In this document: positions 34,259 to 45,968 of the stretch, piece after piece
How the letters are laid out: every line of letters begins with the position of its first letter
Numbering within the stretch: position 1 is the first letter of the stretch
Source of the DNA: Cephalotus follicularis
Lineage: Eukaryota; Streptophyta; Magnoliopsida; Oxalidales; Cephalotaceae
Assembly (NCBI GenBank): GCA_001972305.1
Contig: BDDD01000061.1
Coordinates: 397,899-461,898 of the forward strand
Direction: 5' to 3'
DNA length: 64,000 nt
Program-made: the position numbers and the translations under genes
Notes under the pieces: generated by a model
The model's database searches: none
Seen by the model: the letters and a program-made list of their open reading frames with translations, nothing else
Told to the model about the DNA's origin: nothing

Positions 34259-34790
34259 TTGGCGGGGTATTACCGAAGGTTTATCCAAAATTTCACGAGA
34301 ATAGCTGAGCCTTTGACTAGATTGACCCAGAAGAAGACCATGTTTTTCTGGGATGATGATTGCGAAGCTAGTTTCTGTGAACTGAAGGATCAGTTGGTTT
34401 CCGCTCCTATCTTGGCATTACCCGAGGGTAATGAGGGCTTTGCGGTTTATAGTGATGCATCGGGTAAGTGCTTGGGCTGCGTGCTGATGTAGCGAGGAAA
34501 GGTGATTGCTTATGCTTCTAGGAAGCTGAAGCCGTATGAAGAAAACTACCCGACTCATGACCTTGAACTTGCAGCTATCATCTTCGCCCTTCAAAAGTGG
34601 AGACACTATCTTTATGGGGCGCAGTTTGAGATCTTTACCGATCATAAAAGTTTGAGGTACCTGTTCTGTCAGGACACACTGAACATGAGACAGCGCAGGT
34701 GGGTAGAGTTCTTTAATGATAATGACTGCAGTATCCAGTACCACCGGGGAAAGCGAATGTAGTCGCTGACGCCTTGAGTCGCAAGGCTAT
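34259..34790 (+). pseudogene. Chromovirus RT connection and RNase H region (fossil)
   Basis: The translation shows AGYYRRFIQNFTRIAEPLTRLTQK, then YSDASGKCLGCVLM (the RNase H YxDAS box), [38 protein letters not shown] and [11 protein letters not shown]. These are standard gypsy RNase H motifs. The domain degrades the RNA strand of the RNA-DNA hybrid during replication. Confidence 0.9.
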
Positions 34791-35034
34791 GGTTGCCAGT
34801 ACCATGGTGTCACAATGGAAGATGTTGGAAGACTTCCAAGAGTGGTCTCCATTCAACCAGTCACTGGGGATTTTTGTGGCTGACATGCGGGTCCAGCCAG
34901 TGTTACTTGATCACATCAAGGATGCGTAACCACATGATCCAAAGCTGCAATGAATTCGGGAGAACCTGGATTCAGAATCAGATTTTTGAGTGCCTGCTGA
35001 TGGTATTCTGAGATATCGAGGGCGTCTATGTGTT

Positions 35035-36324
35035 CCGAGTGAACCGACACTGAAGGATGAGTTACTCCGCGGGGCTCATAAATATCTGTACAGTATTCAT
35101 CCTGGTAGCACCAAAATGTATCAAGATATGAAGAAGACTTACTGGTGACCCGGCATGAAGCGCGAGATTGCTGAATATGTCGCGAAGTGTTTGACTTGCC
35201 AGAGGGTCAAGGCCGAGCACCAAAGACCTGCAGGACTGTTACAGTCATTACCAGTGGCGGAGTGGAAATGGGAACACATTACAATGGACTTTGTTTCTGG
35301 ATTTCCACTGTCTAGGCATCGTCATAATGCCGTGTGGGTTATTGTTGATAGACTCACCAAATCAGCACACTTCTTGCCCACACATGTCACTGATTCTACG
35401 AGCAAGTTGGCTCGATTGTATGTGAAGGAGATTGTGAGATTGCACGGCGTTCCGGTGAGCATTGTTTGCGATAGGGATTCGATCTTCACTTCCAACTTCT
35501 GGAAGAGATTCCAGACAGCCTTCGAAACGAGGTTGAATCTCAGTACTGCTTTCCACCCTCAGACAGATGGACAGTCAGAGCGTACCATCCAAACCTTGGA
35601 GGATATGCTTCGGGCTTGCGTGATCGATTTTGGCGGAACCTGGGAAGACCATATCCCTCTGATAGAGTTTTCCTATAATAACAGCTATCACTCGAGTATT
35701 GGTATGGCTCCATACGAGGCACTATATGGGAGAAAGTGTAGGTCACCCATCTGTTGGGACGAGGTTGGTGAACGACCACTGCTTGGGTCGGACTTGGTGG
35801 AGGAGACTTCAGAGAAAGTCAAGTTCATCAAAGAAAAGTTGCTTGTAGTGCAGAGTCGGCAGAAGAACTATGTCGACAATGTGAAGAGAAGGCCTTTAAC
35901 CGTCAGTGTTGGAGATCACGTGTTTTTGAAGGTATCTCCGTGGAAAGGGGTGCAAAGATTAGGGAAGAAGGGCAAGTTAGTGCCACGCTACATTGGACCT
36001 TTTGAGATTTTGGAGAGGGTTGGGGAGGTAGCATATCAGCTAGCCTTGCCTCCTACATTGTCGAGTGTACACGACGTCTTCCATGGATCGATGCTACGAG
36101 GATATATTCGGGATCCATCACATGTTCTGGATTATGACTCGATTACGGTGAGGGATGATCTTTCCTGCGAGGAGTCACCCGTGAGAATCTTGGATTGGAA
36201 GGCACAAGTATTGAGGAACCGAACCATTCTGATGGTAATGGTTCAGTGGCAATTTCATCAGCCGGATGAAGCGACTTGGGAACGTGAGGAGGACATTCAA
36301 GAACGTTACCCGCATTTGTTCTAG
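35035..36324 (+). pseudogene. Chromovirus integrase with chromodomain-like C-terminus (fossil)
   Basis: The long 389-residue frame (35155-36324) has the last part of the HHCC zinc domain (CLTCQRVKAEHQRPAG), the catalytic core with D-D-E positions (TMDFVSGFP; VCDRDSIFTSNFW; HPQTDGQSERTIQTLEDML), the GPF/Y-type module (RYIGPFEILERVGEVAYQL), and a C-terminal chromodomain-like segment (VRILDWKAQVLRNRTILMVMVQW...ATWEREEDI). Such chromodomains are thought to direct insertion into heterochromatin. This is the longest clean block in the window but sits in a defective element. Confidence 0.92.
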
Positions 36325-36344
36325 TATTGTGTTAATTTTGAGGA

Positions 36345-36369
36345 TACAATTTCTTGAAGGAGGGGTGAA
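36345..36369 (+). other. Polypurine tract of the chromovirus
   Basis: GAAGGAGGGGTGAA lies directly before the 3' LTR start at 36370. Purine-rich tracts in this position prime plus-strand synthesis. Confidence 0.75.
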
Positions 36370-36666
36370 TGTAACACCCGGTATTTTCCTAATTGTAATA
36401 TTTCGTTTTGAGATGTAATCTTAAACTTGAATTAATGAGAATGTTGAAATTTCAAACTCAAAAGATGTCTCCAAACCCTAAATATTGATTAGGGAAAGAA
36501 ATGTGGGAGTTAAACTTGAAAACGGCACAGTTTTGGAAGAAACGCGTCGATGTCTTTGGAAAGACGTCGACGCCTATGGGAACCGAGGTACACGTGAATG
36601 CATGGGCATGCACGTCGACATGGAAAGAAGGCATCGACACTTTCTTACAAAAGGAGAAAAGACATC

Positions 36667-37704
36667 TGTTGACATTTATGTCTCAATTCTTAATTTTGAT
36701 GATAACACATTTGCCTCTAATCAGTTTGTTTTGTGCAAGATAAACAAAAACATAAAGCAGATACAAATCGTTTTTAAACAAGCAAACTGTCGACTCCTAA
36801 ATTTAAAGTGGCAACACTTATGGGATTATGGGATTGTGAAGTTTTTGAAGGCGTCGAGAGTTTACATAAAGAAGTCGACCACCAATACGCACAAAGCGGC
36901 AGCACTCAAAATTGAAAGAAGCTATACTGAAGAACAAAGCGTCAGCACTCAAACATGAAAGAGGCTACACTAAAGCGAACAAAGCGTCAGCATTCAAAAA
37001 TTGAAAGAGGCGATACTATAGCACAAAGCGGCAGCACTAATTTTTAAGGTGGCGACAGTGTTAGCACAAGATGTCAGCACCTGAAGTCGACGCTTAAATT
37101 TAAGGCGGCGACACTTTGATCAAAGATTACGATAAGATGTTATCTTATCAACGCACGAATTAAGGACAAAATTTCCAATTATGTGCCAACGGCTACAAGA
37201 CACTACAACGGCTATATCATTATCCTATCGCCAGAAAACAGTATAAATAGGCTCAAGAACAACCAAGAAAAACCATCCAAGTTATACAATTATCATAGCA
37301 TTACTTTGAGTTGTTCTTGTCTTATTTCAAGCTATTATTGTGAGCAAATTTAGTCTATACCAAGCCTTTGAGAGGTGATACAAAATACTATTCATTCTTG
37401 TATTTGTCAAAGAGAAAAAGGGGAGTGAACCCTTGTTTGTGTGATTGAGGTCAATCACAACTATTGTATTCGAGATCGGATACTAGTGGAAACTCAAGGA
37501 GATCCTTGAGAAAAGTGGACGTAGGCAAGAGATTAAGCCGAACCACTATAAAACTGTGTTTGCATTCTTCTACCCTATCTCTTTATTTTGTTAGTATAAT
37601 TGTTTGAATAGAATTGTTGGTTTAATTTCTTTTGTTGGCTATTTTCTGAAAAAGTTCATAATTTATTTATAGTCTACAATTCATCCCCTACTTGTAGTCT
37701 TTCA
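36667..37704 (+). mobile_element. Solo Sirevirus LTR, TSD ACATC
   Basis: It begins TGTTGACATTTATG at 36667 and ends GTCTTTCA at 37704, flanked by ACATC (36662-36666 and 37705-37709); length 1038 bp. Comparison with the uninterrupted 5' LTR confirms the insertion point. Its start matches the Sirevirus LTR at 27745. It has GTCGAC-containing motifs at 36790-37100 and a TATA box near 37241. Confidence 0.95.
37238..37255 (+). promoter_or_regulatory. TATA-box promoter candidate in Sirevirus solo LTR
   Basis: AGTATAAATAGGCTC is a strong plant TATA consensus placed about 570 bp into the LTR, with a CAAG-rich leader after it. It probably marks the start of R. Evidence is sequence pattern only. Confidence 0.6.
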
Positions 37705-40700
37705 ACATCGACGTCTATGGAAGACGTCGACGTCTTTGAAATGAATATCAGTCACGTTACTCTACTGACAAATAACGTGCAAGGGGGAGCTTTTTCGGGC
37801 CTTTTGCAGGCGCCTTGGGATGTGGATGATATGTGTTGAGCATGCTGGCATGATACCAGGCATGTAGGTGCTAGATTGGAAGGAAGGGCATGACACTTGG
37901 GTGGGCATGTAGGCTGTGTGCCACCTTCAATGCCTGCTCCTGCAAAAGAAGTGAGGCAGAACTGGGGAAGAGAAAGGAGTGGGAAATGGAGCCTGTGAGA
38001 TGCATGCAACGGGCCAGAGAGGGAAGAGGGATGTGAAACCTGCATAAAATGCCTCCTCTCTTCATCCCTGGTTCGGCTAAACACCAGTGTAAGAAAACAG
38101 AGAGTGAGAGCCACCATTGTTGAGCTTGATTGGAGCTAGAACTTGGAGCTCATGGGTAGCAGTTGCTGAGAGGATCTTGGAGCTGCTGTGGCCAGAACCT
38201 GGGAACTTAAAGGGGTGGACTTTCCAGTTCCTAACGTGGAACAATAAGGTAGGGGAAAGTGATAGATTTATACATGCATTTTGGGTTTTAAGTTAGTGAA
38301 TACCATGATGAATACATGTTAATGGGTGAATCGTGATTCTGGATTTTTTGTAGTAATTAGCGTGATATACGGAGTTGACTTCCATGTGTAAATTACATGA
38401 ATATTGAACTAGGTTGTGTTTGGATGATTTTGATAAATGGCTCGCTGTGTTAAAACTATGGAGAAAGCGTTCTGGGTTGGATAAACATCGACGTCTACAA
38501 GAAGACGTTGATGTCTTCGTGTACGTATGAAAAAGACATCGATGTTTGAGTGAAAGCATCGACGCCTTTTCTGGGAAATCGTAGAACTGTAATGTTGATT
38601 GCAGATGGCCATTTAGCCACTTGGGATTTCCTGTTTGATTACGAATGGACGTTCTGGTTACATACTCTGGTAACCAGTGGCTTTTCTTACGCCTTTGAGA
38701 GGTTAAGTTTCGTTTATATGAGGATTAGGGGCTGGATTCTTCCCTCCAGAATCCAGACTCGCGCACTGATACCTCCTGCTATCATAAAGACATCGATGTC
38801 TTTGGAAAGACATCGACGTCTTTTACCCAATAACGCCTGGGAATAATTGTACATAGGATCGACGCCTTAGGGAAAAGACGTCGATGCCTTAGGGATAGAC
38901 ATCGACGCCTATCTCCCTGTTTAATGGAATTTCACACGAATGGGACCCGCTAGACCCGAAACGACTCTAGGAACGATCCTAGATGCATTCTGAGCATATG
39001 TTTGCATTATTACTGTGATTTGCATTATGGTTGATTTCTAAATAGTGTTAACAATTTTGAAAAGCTTGCATGATTTTTATAATCATTATTGTGCGAAAAT
39101 GTATATTTGTCAACAGATGAATATATATATTTTCGAAATGACTAGGGAAAGTATTTTCCAATGATGGAGAAACGTTTTAATGGATTGATTATGAAATCAA
39201 ATGTATTGTGCGAAAATGTATATTTGTCAACATATGAATTTATATATTTCGAAATGATTGGGGAAGTGTTTCCAAAGATGGAGAAATGTTTTAAAAGATT
39301 GTTTATACAATCAAATGTATTGTTTTAAGTTTTATAACTTATCACAACTTGTGAACGGAGTAATATATTTTAAACAAATATATGTGATCAAGTAATTATA
39401 TTTTATTGCTTGACTTGTACTATGCAATGCTTGTGCTTGTTGATTATTAGCCGCTGTGCTAATAACTTGTTGATTACTCAACCGCCGTGCTAGTAACTTG
39501 TTGTTGGTTTAGCCGCCGTGCTAGGCAACATACGGAGGACTTGCTCCAAAACTGTTCGCAAACGGGGATGGGGTAAGAGTGCATGATGTTGGGGCCAGGA
39601 GGTGGCGACGGTTATGACGACTTGCTTGTATGGTTCCTTTTGGGACATACTTATTGCTTGTGTTGATATAACCTATGAGTTATACTTGTATTGTGAACAT
39701 GCATATATTTTTATATGTATATACGGAGATATGACTATTGTGAAAAATTGCATGTCATACTGCATCATAATGCATTCATTCATGATACTCATTATCATAT
39801 GACTCAAACTGTATTTATGAGTTTTTCACTTAGCCGAGTGAGGACAAAGGCTAACCCCCTACTGTAACAGATTGATGGAGTGAGTTTGATATGGAGCATG
39901 CAAGGAGACCTAAGGAGAAGACCAAGTTGTTTCTCTTATTTTTATGTATTGTGTTAATGAACATTGATCATGTTATTTGGATTATTGTAACCGGGTTATT
40001 GTGACAAAGGATATTTAATTTATCTCGTACTGTATTTATCACGCTCCGTTTTGGGAGATCGACAATGAGGTTGGGTTTTTTATAAACTTGTTGGGCATCA
40101 CGTAGAATGGGATGCGTGATGTATGTTTAAATTCGGCTCATTTATGTTATTGCTTCCGCTATTGAAGGTTTTTATTTTTTTGTAAATTTGCATTAGCTGG
40201 ATTATTTTATATTTATTGCCTTACCACTGTATATGTTGTCTTAAATTGGAAAACGGGGTGTGACAGTAATCGTCTGGAGAGAAGAGTTCCACCACTGTAT
40301 TGATTGTGCATGTTAGTTGGAGTTCCAAGTGGAGTTAGGGAGCTTGGAATCAATTGGTAAGCTCCTGTTATGATTTCTATTGTTGATATAGTTGTCAATA
40401 GGAATATGTATACTAATTCCGTTATATATATATATTCTTTAACATGCACGCATAGTTTAATTGCTGGAATTGGAGTTGAGTTGGTATAAAGAGTTTCGGA
40501 ACTCAAAAGAGAGTTGAGGCTTAGTATTCCTCTGGTAAGTTGCTATTTTAATTCAGTGATGTTATGGTAGTTAGGCAACCATATTCAGTTACTAATTTTC
40601 GTTCTATATACCTGCCAACATGCACCTATAGCATTAAACTTATGGATTGTTGGTGTTGAGTTGAAGTTGGAACTCAAAGAGAAGAATCAATCCAATTTGA

Positions 40701-40867
40701 TTCTGGGATAGCGATTGAGGTTGGGGTATTGACATGTTTTTGAAGATATACTATGTATATCATGTCTGGATAATTTCTGTATGATTGCATGTTGTTAGTC
40801 GGATTGAATTGGAAATTGAACATGCATACTCTGTTTCTGCTAAACTACTGCCTGACGTTTTCTGGGC

Positions 40868-40935
40868 AAAACAGTCGACTGTTGAGCCTAACAGTCGACT
40901 ACTCAATGTAAACAGCTATTCTTATGAACAGTTGA
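40868..40935. repeat. CAGTCGACTG-type array (nest layer 3, right)
   Basis: Three copies (CAGTCGACTG, CAGTCGACTA, CAGTTGACTG) follow a TTCTGGGCAAAA flank, the same flank as at 19200. It belongs to the same solo LTR as the array at 29569-29695. Confidence 0.8.
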
Positions 40936-42585
40936 CTGTTAAGAGATAAATTACTGATATTAGATATTGTTTAGGCTTAAATGATATTTAATTACCCTGG
41001 CCTCCACATGGGATGAGTGTAACATTCAATCATGGCCATATGAAGTTACATTTCGGGAATTAAACAACTTATGCATTCCTTTTGAGAATTGTGTAAGAAT
41101 GGCTTTGGATATGTTAATGAATCTTGTTGAATCCTTGAATTGCTACTGTCTATGTTGTTAAGCTGCTACATTGTGCTGCTGTTATAGGTATTATATATCT
41201 ATTAAGTGTTCATAAACCCTATTGTTCACTTAATTTCAAGGATTGAACCAACTAAGTGCTATAAGCACAAATATGGATTTAACTATGGTTTTCAAAACAA
41301 AAACTTACTGTCAAATGATTTACTGATTTTCCTCCTATGTGAGGTACCACTACTGTATTGAATACTGTTTCCTCCAAAAGAGAGGTACGGTCATTGAATT
41401 ATTAAATGTTTCTAAAAGAAAACTACTACCATATTGCATATTATAGATATATGTAATATTGTTATTGAATTGATTGAACTGTTTGTCTATGCTTATTGTC
41501 GTGAGTCAAGTGATAGGAGACATCATTGGCTACGGGGTGGTCCTAGGTGCCAGGAGTTGGCTAGAGCTTCCACCAAACTTATCTGCAATACAGATCCTGT
41601 TTGTTACCTGCCCTCTAAATGCCGGCAGAATTGTTACCTGATCTATCATCTTCGGAGTGTAGGGTGATAGTTAGGTGGTGCGCAGTTGGTGCTAGGAGTT
41701 AGCGACATGTGTCACCCAACCACTGTATTGATTGATTTTACCCTTGTGCGGTATTCTTGAATTGTATTGTCTATGGCCACTTGGCATGATTGCTCATAGA
41801 TATTGGAATACTTAATTATATATGTTATTTCAAAATAAACTGTCATACATATTTACATTTATATATTCTTTCTCATGCTTTATTCCTACTTAGCCGAGTG
41901 AGGACAAAGGCTAACCCCTACAATTTCAGATTGACGAATGTGTTGGTCAAGCGCTAAAGCTTTATTGGAGAGCTTCTATCGTCTTAAGGTTGTTAAAGAC
42001 TGTATTGTAATAATCATACTCCGTTTGTTAATTTTACATTTCCAATATGTAAAAGATAACTTGTTTTGTATTGTGTAAGCATGTAGTATGGGCTGCGTGC
42101 GGATAATTATTATAATCCGGCAATGGAATGCTTCCGCTTTTGTTTAATGAATTTTGATTAATGTTGAATGCTGGATTATTATTTTAACTGATATATCCAT
42201 ATATGTTGTCTTTGTAAAACGGGGTGAGACATGTTGTTATTGCGCACACTTGGTGATTTGAAGAGAAGACTAAGTTGTTCTCCTTTTATGTATAGTATTT
42301 CTGGACAATGGATTATTGTAATCGGTGGATAATGTATTTTGTATTGAATATTGATCATGCTCCGTTTTGAGGGCAATTGACAATGGTTATTGAAATGTTA
42401 AATCTAATAAACTAGTATCATGTAGTATGGGATGCATGATACATACTTGATTCAGCTTATGTTCAAATGCTTCCGCAATGATTTTTACATGAGATTGGAA
42501 AGTTTTAAATTTCCCGTAATTTTATATAAGCTGGATATATGTCGATTTCCATGACCAATTATTGTTACAGAAACGGGGTGTGACA

Positions 42586-43271
42586 GAGGAACAGAGGAGG
42601 AAGGAGCCTGGTGAGAAACTGGAGAAGCCATTTTTAATTCCTAGCAGCGAAAAGGAAATGTGCAAGGCAAGACCGTGGAAACAAGAGCTTGTCATAATCG
42701 AGACTCGATAGATTTAAGGTATGATCTACTATCTTCTCTGAGTATCTACATTTTATATATAGATACTATGAATGTTATGTACCGCTGGTGTGTTTGGCTT
42801 GATTAAGAGAAAGGAATGAATTTAGAATTGTAAGGTTGGAGTGTGTATAATCGTCCTCGGGAATCGATAGGTCCTTGAACCCAGTGATTGCGTATTGTGC
42901 CTTAGATTGTAACAAGTGTGTGTGAGTGGTTTGGCGCCTCTCAGACGAGCGCCCAAGGTATTCCATATTAAACCGATGATCCGAGCATGCCAGACCATGT
43001 GTCTCTCAAGCATGCCAGACCATGCGTCTCCTGAGCATGCCAGACTATGCGCCTCCCGAGCATACCGGACCATATGTCTTTCGAGCAAACTAGCGCTCCA
43101 GAGGAGGACCAACTCTTCCGAGCAGTCTAGCGCTCCTGAGGAGGATTAATTCTCACTAGCATGACTAGCTCGCACTTGCTGAGTAGACCAATCACTATGG
43201 TCAGAGGACGGACTAGTTAATATACCACAAGGCAGACTAAGTGTAAAGGTAGACTAAGCATAAATGTGACA
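42586..43271 (+). repeat. LTR-like segment (outermost layer of the nest), right part
   Basis: It continues the segment of 27910-28293 after the layer-2 solo LTR. It contains the 25-bp minisatellite at 42984-43083. A TAAATGTGACA near 43261-43271 could be the LTR end but there is no matching duplication. No gene is supported here. Confidence 0.5.
42984..43083. repeat. 25-bp minisatellite, four units
   Basis: Four 25-bp units starting AGCATGCCAGACCATG follow head to tail with a few differences each, then a related AGCAAACTAGCGCTCC / AGCAGTCTAGCGCTCC pair with a longer period to about 43150. There are no unique spacers between fixed repeats. Confidence 0.85.
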
Positions 43272-43326
43272 GACCTCTTAAAGGAAATGGAACTTTATCT
43301 CTAGTATAAATAATGAGTAGTGTTAT

Positions 43327-43510
43327 GGATCACCAACTGAGATGAACCCTACGGGGGTCACCAACTGAGATGAACCAGAAAGGCTATCACTCGAGATGAA
43401 CCAATGGGTCATTAGTTGAGATGAACCAAGAGGGTCACCGAGGTAGATAGTGTAAAAGGATCACCGATTGAGATGAGCCCAAGGGATCACCAATCGAGAT
43501 GAGCTATAAG
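43327..43510. repeat. GATGAACC minisatellite, about 27-29 bp period
   Basis: About six degenerate units share TCACCAACTGAGATGAACC or close forms. It lies just beyond the possible LTR end at 43271 and before the copia A LTR. It has no coding potential. Confidence 0.8.
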
Positions 43511-43651
43511 AGTTATTTTAGAGTGATAAGACTAAGGTATAAACGGTTTAACTGAGATGAGGTCTGACTAAGTGTATACAAATGTCTATTTTTCCTCTCC
43601 TCTGCCTACAACGCCTAGAGCGCGTGTCTTGCTCTTCCTTAAGTGGAGGGA
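43511..43651. other. Unassigned short stretch
   Basis: About 140 bp between the minisatellite and the copia A LTR. CT-rich near 43590, otherwise nothing recognisable. Confidence 0.4.
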
Positions 43652-45953
43652 ACTTTTTGGGATCCTATGGCTCATAGGGCAGTGGAAGCATTCAATTTGA
43701 ATTTTCGGCCTTAGGGTGATTAACTTTAATTCCAACTGAATAGTTAATTCCCAAGTAATGGGAAGACCCTAAAACCTATTATCAAAGAGTCCCAAATAAT
43801 GTCCAAGATCACTAATTAAACATTCAATCAAAACCATTACCAAGCACAAAGAAACTTAAGATCATAAATATAAAAGAAGGAGGAAAAAATGTTACCAACG
43901 TGACGAACTCCTTCCTTCAAGTCAAGCTCCCTCTATTCTTTAATCCAAAACTAATAACTTCAAGACCTTCCTTTTACCACGGCAAGGAGGAGAAGATGGA
44001 GAGGTTTTGTGTTTAACCTAGACTAAATCAATTTATATAAAGATCCATTGTAATATACAAATGAATCTCCACCTAAATTAACTAAGAAAGTGTAAAAAAT
44101 AGGTGATATATAATCTCCCTTTATAGTAGACAAAATGGCGCCTTCACTTTTGGAAAAGTAAGAAGCACGGCCATACTAGAGAGATGGGAGAGAGAGCAAC
44201 ATGTGAGAGAAATAGATTGCAAGAGAGATTCACATTTTGTCGTGCATGCATATATATATCTATTAAAGCCAAGCCTTGATTAGTAAGTTAAGGCTTACTT
44301 ATTCGTTTTGTCCTTTAGCATTTAATGTCATCAAGACACCTCTCAAATACATCATTACCTCACATGTCTTCATTCCATTCATACTTACACGCCACCACAA
44401 TTTATAATCACATGGGCGGCCACAATTCTACTTCAATTTAAGTCATTGTCGTGTAAGTTACAAAGTGAAGAAACAAGTTGACAAAGCCAACTTATGCGAG
44501 TAACTTTTGGGCATTATTTGGGCCTCCCAATATATAGGAATATTGAGCCCAAAAATAAGCCAAGATGGTCCATTCCCTATGGCCCAAATATGATCCAGAC
44601 ATGGGATTAAATCCCTAGCCCAAAGTTAAACCAATACTCTATTTTTACAATAAGATCCCAAAGCACTTAATGTAAATTCATATCAACCCTTCGCTTGAAA
44701 TATTTTATCGTGGTACTGCATGGACCCGAATCTAGTAAATAAAATATTCACTAGCAAAGTAACATCTCCTTGATGTCAACCTTTTACAAAATGACATGTT
44801 TCCCTACACGTCAACCAGTTCAAAGTCAGGCAGGACCCGAAAGCCTGTCCATCTCTAATATGATGATAAATTCCCAGATCATCTCGTTTGTCTAGTACGG
44901 CTATTCTAATAGTCACCGACTATTAAAATAGCCCTGGTGTGATCTCCAGTCACCCCCCGGATCCGTGTATTACCACGTCTATCAATCAAGGACTGAATAG
45001 CCAATCGCTTTATCCAGTCATCGGCATATGTGTAGTGTTTCCCTCGTCATACTTAGCTCTGATCAACGGTCTAGGGTTTGGATGAATGTCACCCCTAGAT
45101 TTAGCCGTGATACTAAATATCTATGATCGTACTAAGACTATGATAGACCTCCCATGGAAACTACCCCGTCTCCAGTCCATCTATAACCTGACCAAGATTT
45201 TAAGTCTACAACGTACACAGATAAATAGAGCTGGTCACCCTCAGCCCGAGTGTGACGATTCCTTATTGCGCACTCGCTCACACATCTAAATGCAGCTTCC
45301 ATAAGACCCAAAGACAACCCTTTTGCCAGCACGTGGCTCGTGCTGGGGAAGGCGAAAATCAAAGTCAAGCAGTCACTACACAATGCATGCTAGCCGCTCA
45401 GGTCAAAGGAGACAACGCAGGCGTGGACGTACTAGTCACCATAGACTATACACTACCGAGACCATAGGAGTCCCTATTGACATGGGTATTGACTATCCAA
45501 ATAGGGATCCTGTTGGTGGGTTAGTTCAGCATCATGCATCGACGCACACACCCAACATTAGCTTTAGGATAATACCGAATGGTCCATGAGAAGATCCATC
45601 CTCCCTCCCTGGGAGCAAGCATAATGTGGCAAGTCTATACCACGGTTCAACAATGACCCAAAGAAAGTGAACCTATGACTTGGAACAGTTTAGTCATAGG
45701 GAATAAGGATCTCATTCTTATGGCCTCCCTGGAAAGAGATCCAACCATTTGATGTGACAGGGCTATATATGGCATACAGTTAATTAAAATTAATTATTCT
45801 GTTCCTTTTGGAAGGTTGGGATGAGCCATATAATCATGCCAATATAAAATAAATTTGCGCATAGAACATAAACGGAATACAGAACTGTATAAATGAAGAG
45901 TATAAATACAAGCACCATACCACGTGGGTTGTTGGGACACCCCTAATCTAACA
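43652..45953 (-). repeat. 3' LTR of copia element A
   Basis: On the minus strand it starts TGTTAGATTAGGGGTGTCCC at 45953, next to the PPT. The far end is approximate, near 43652, at a GGATCCCAAAAAG sequence preceded by GCTTCCACTGCC. Blocks at 45100-45660 match element B's LTR at about 48541-49200 in inverted orientation (for example CCAGCACGTGG/CCACGTGCTGG and the AACGTCACACCC-like region). Confidence 0.75.
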
Positions 45954-45968
45954 ATCTCCCACTTGGCC

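Larger units (their letters stand above)
29990..40265 (+). mobile_element. Tekay/Del-type chromovirus with both LTRs, TSD GTAAT
   Basis: The element runs from TGTAACACCCGG at 29990 to ACGGGGTGTGACA at 40265, flanked by GTAAT (29985-29989 and 40266-40270). The 5' LTR is 2853 bp. The 3' LTR is 3896 bp including a solo Sirevirus LTR plus duplication of 1043 bp, so without it exactly 2853 bp. By eye the LTRs differ at about 2-3% in sampled stretches, suggesting roughly one million years at a commonly used plant rate. The 3.5-kb internal region is short for the lineage and has several breaks, so the copy is defective. Confidence 0.95.
36370..40265 (+). repeat. 3' LTR of the chromovirus with nested solo Sirevirus LTR
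   Basis: It is identical in layout to the 5' LTR and ends at 40265. A solo Sirevirus LTR (36667-37704) lies inside it. After removing that and its duplication, the length equals the 5' LTR (2853 bp). The sequence differs from the 5' LTR by scattered substitutions. Confidence 0.95.
29419..42231 (+). mobile_element. Solo LTR (nest layer 3), TSD TGTTG
   Basis: It begins TGTAATAACCGC at 29419 and ends ACGGGGTGAGACA at 42231, with TGTTG at 29414-29418 and 42232-42236. Without the inner chromovirus it is about 2.5 kb (29419-29989 plus 40271-42231). CAGTCGACTG arrays lie at 29569-29695 and 40868-40935, and the TTAGCC..GGCTAA hairpin block near 41890. Confidence 0.92.
28294..42585 (+). mobile_element. 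Solo LTR (nest layer 2), TSD GAGGA
   Basis: It begins TGTAACGCCCGG at 28294 and ends ACGGGGTGTGACA at 42585, with GAGGA at 28289-28293 and 42586-42590. Without the inner layers it is about 1.47 kb (28294-29418 plus 42237-42585). It holds GCGTCGACGC-type motifs near 28430-28600 and a TTAGCC..GGCTAA hairpin block near 29360. No internal coding region belongs to it. Confidence 0.9.

Noticed and set aside
43261-43271. TAAATGTGACA as the right end of the 27910 LTR
   Set aside because: Plausible by sequence, but the following bases do not match the GATGG that precedes 27910, so the boundary is left open.
42984-43510. CRISPR-like array
   Set aside because: Units are contiguous or degenerate tandem repeats without unique spacers, in a plant genome context.
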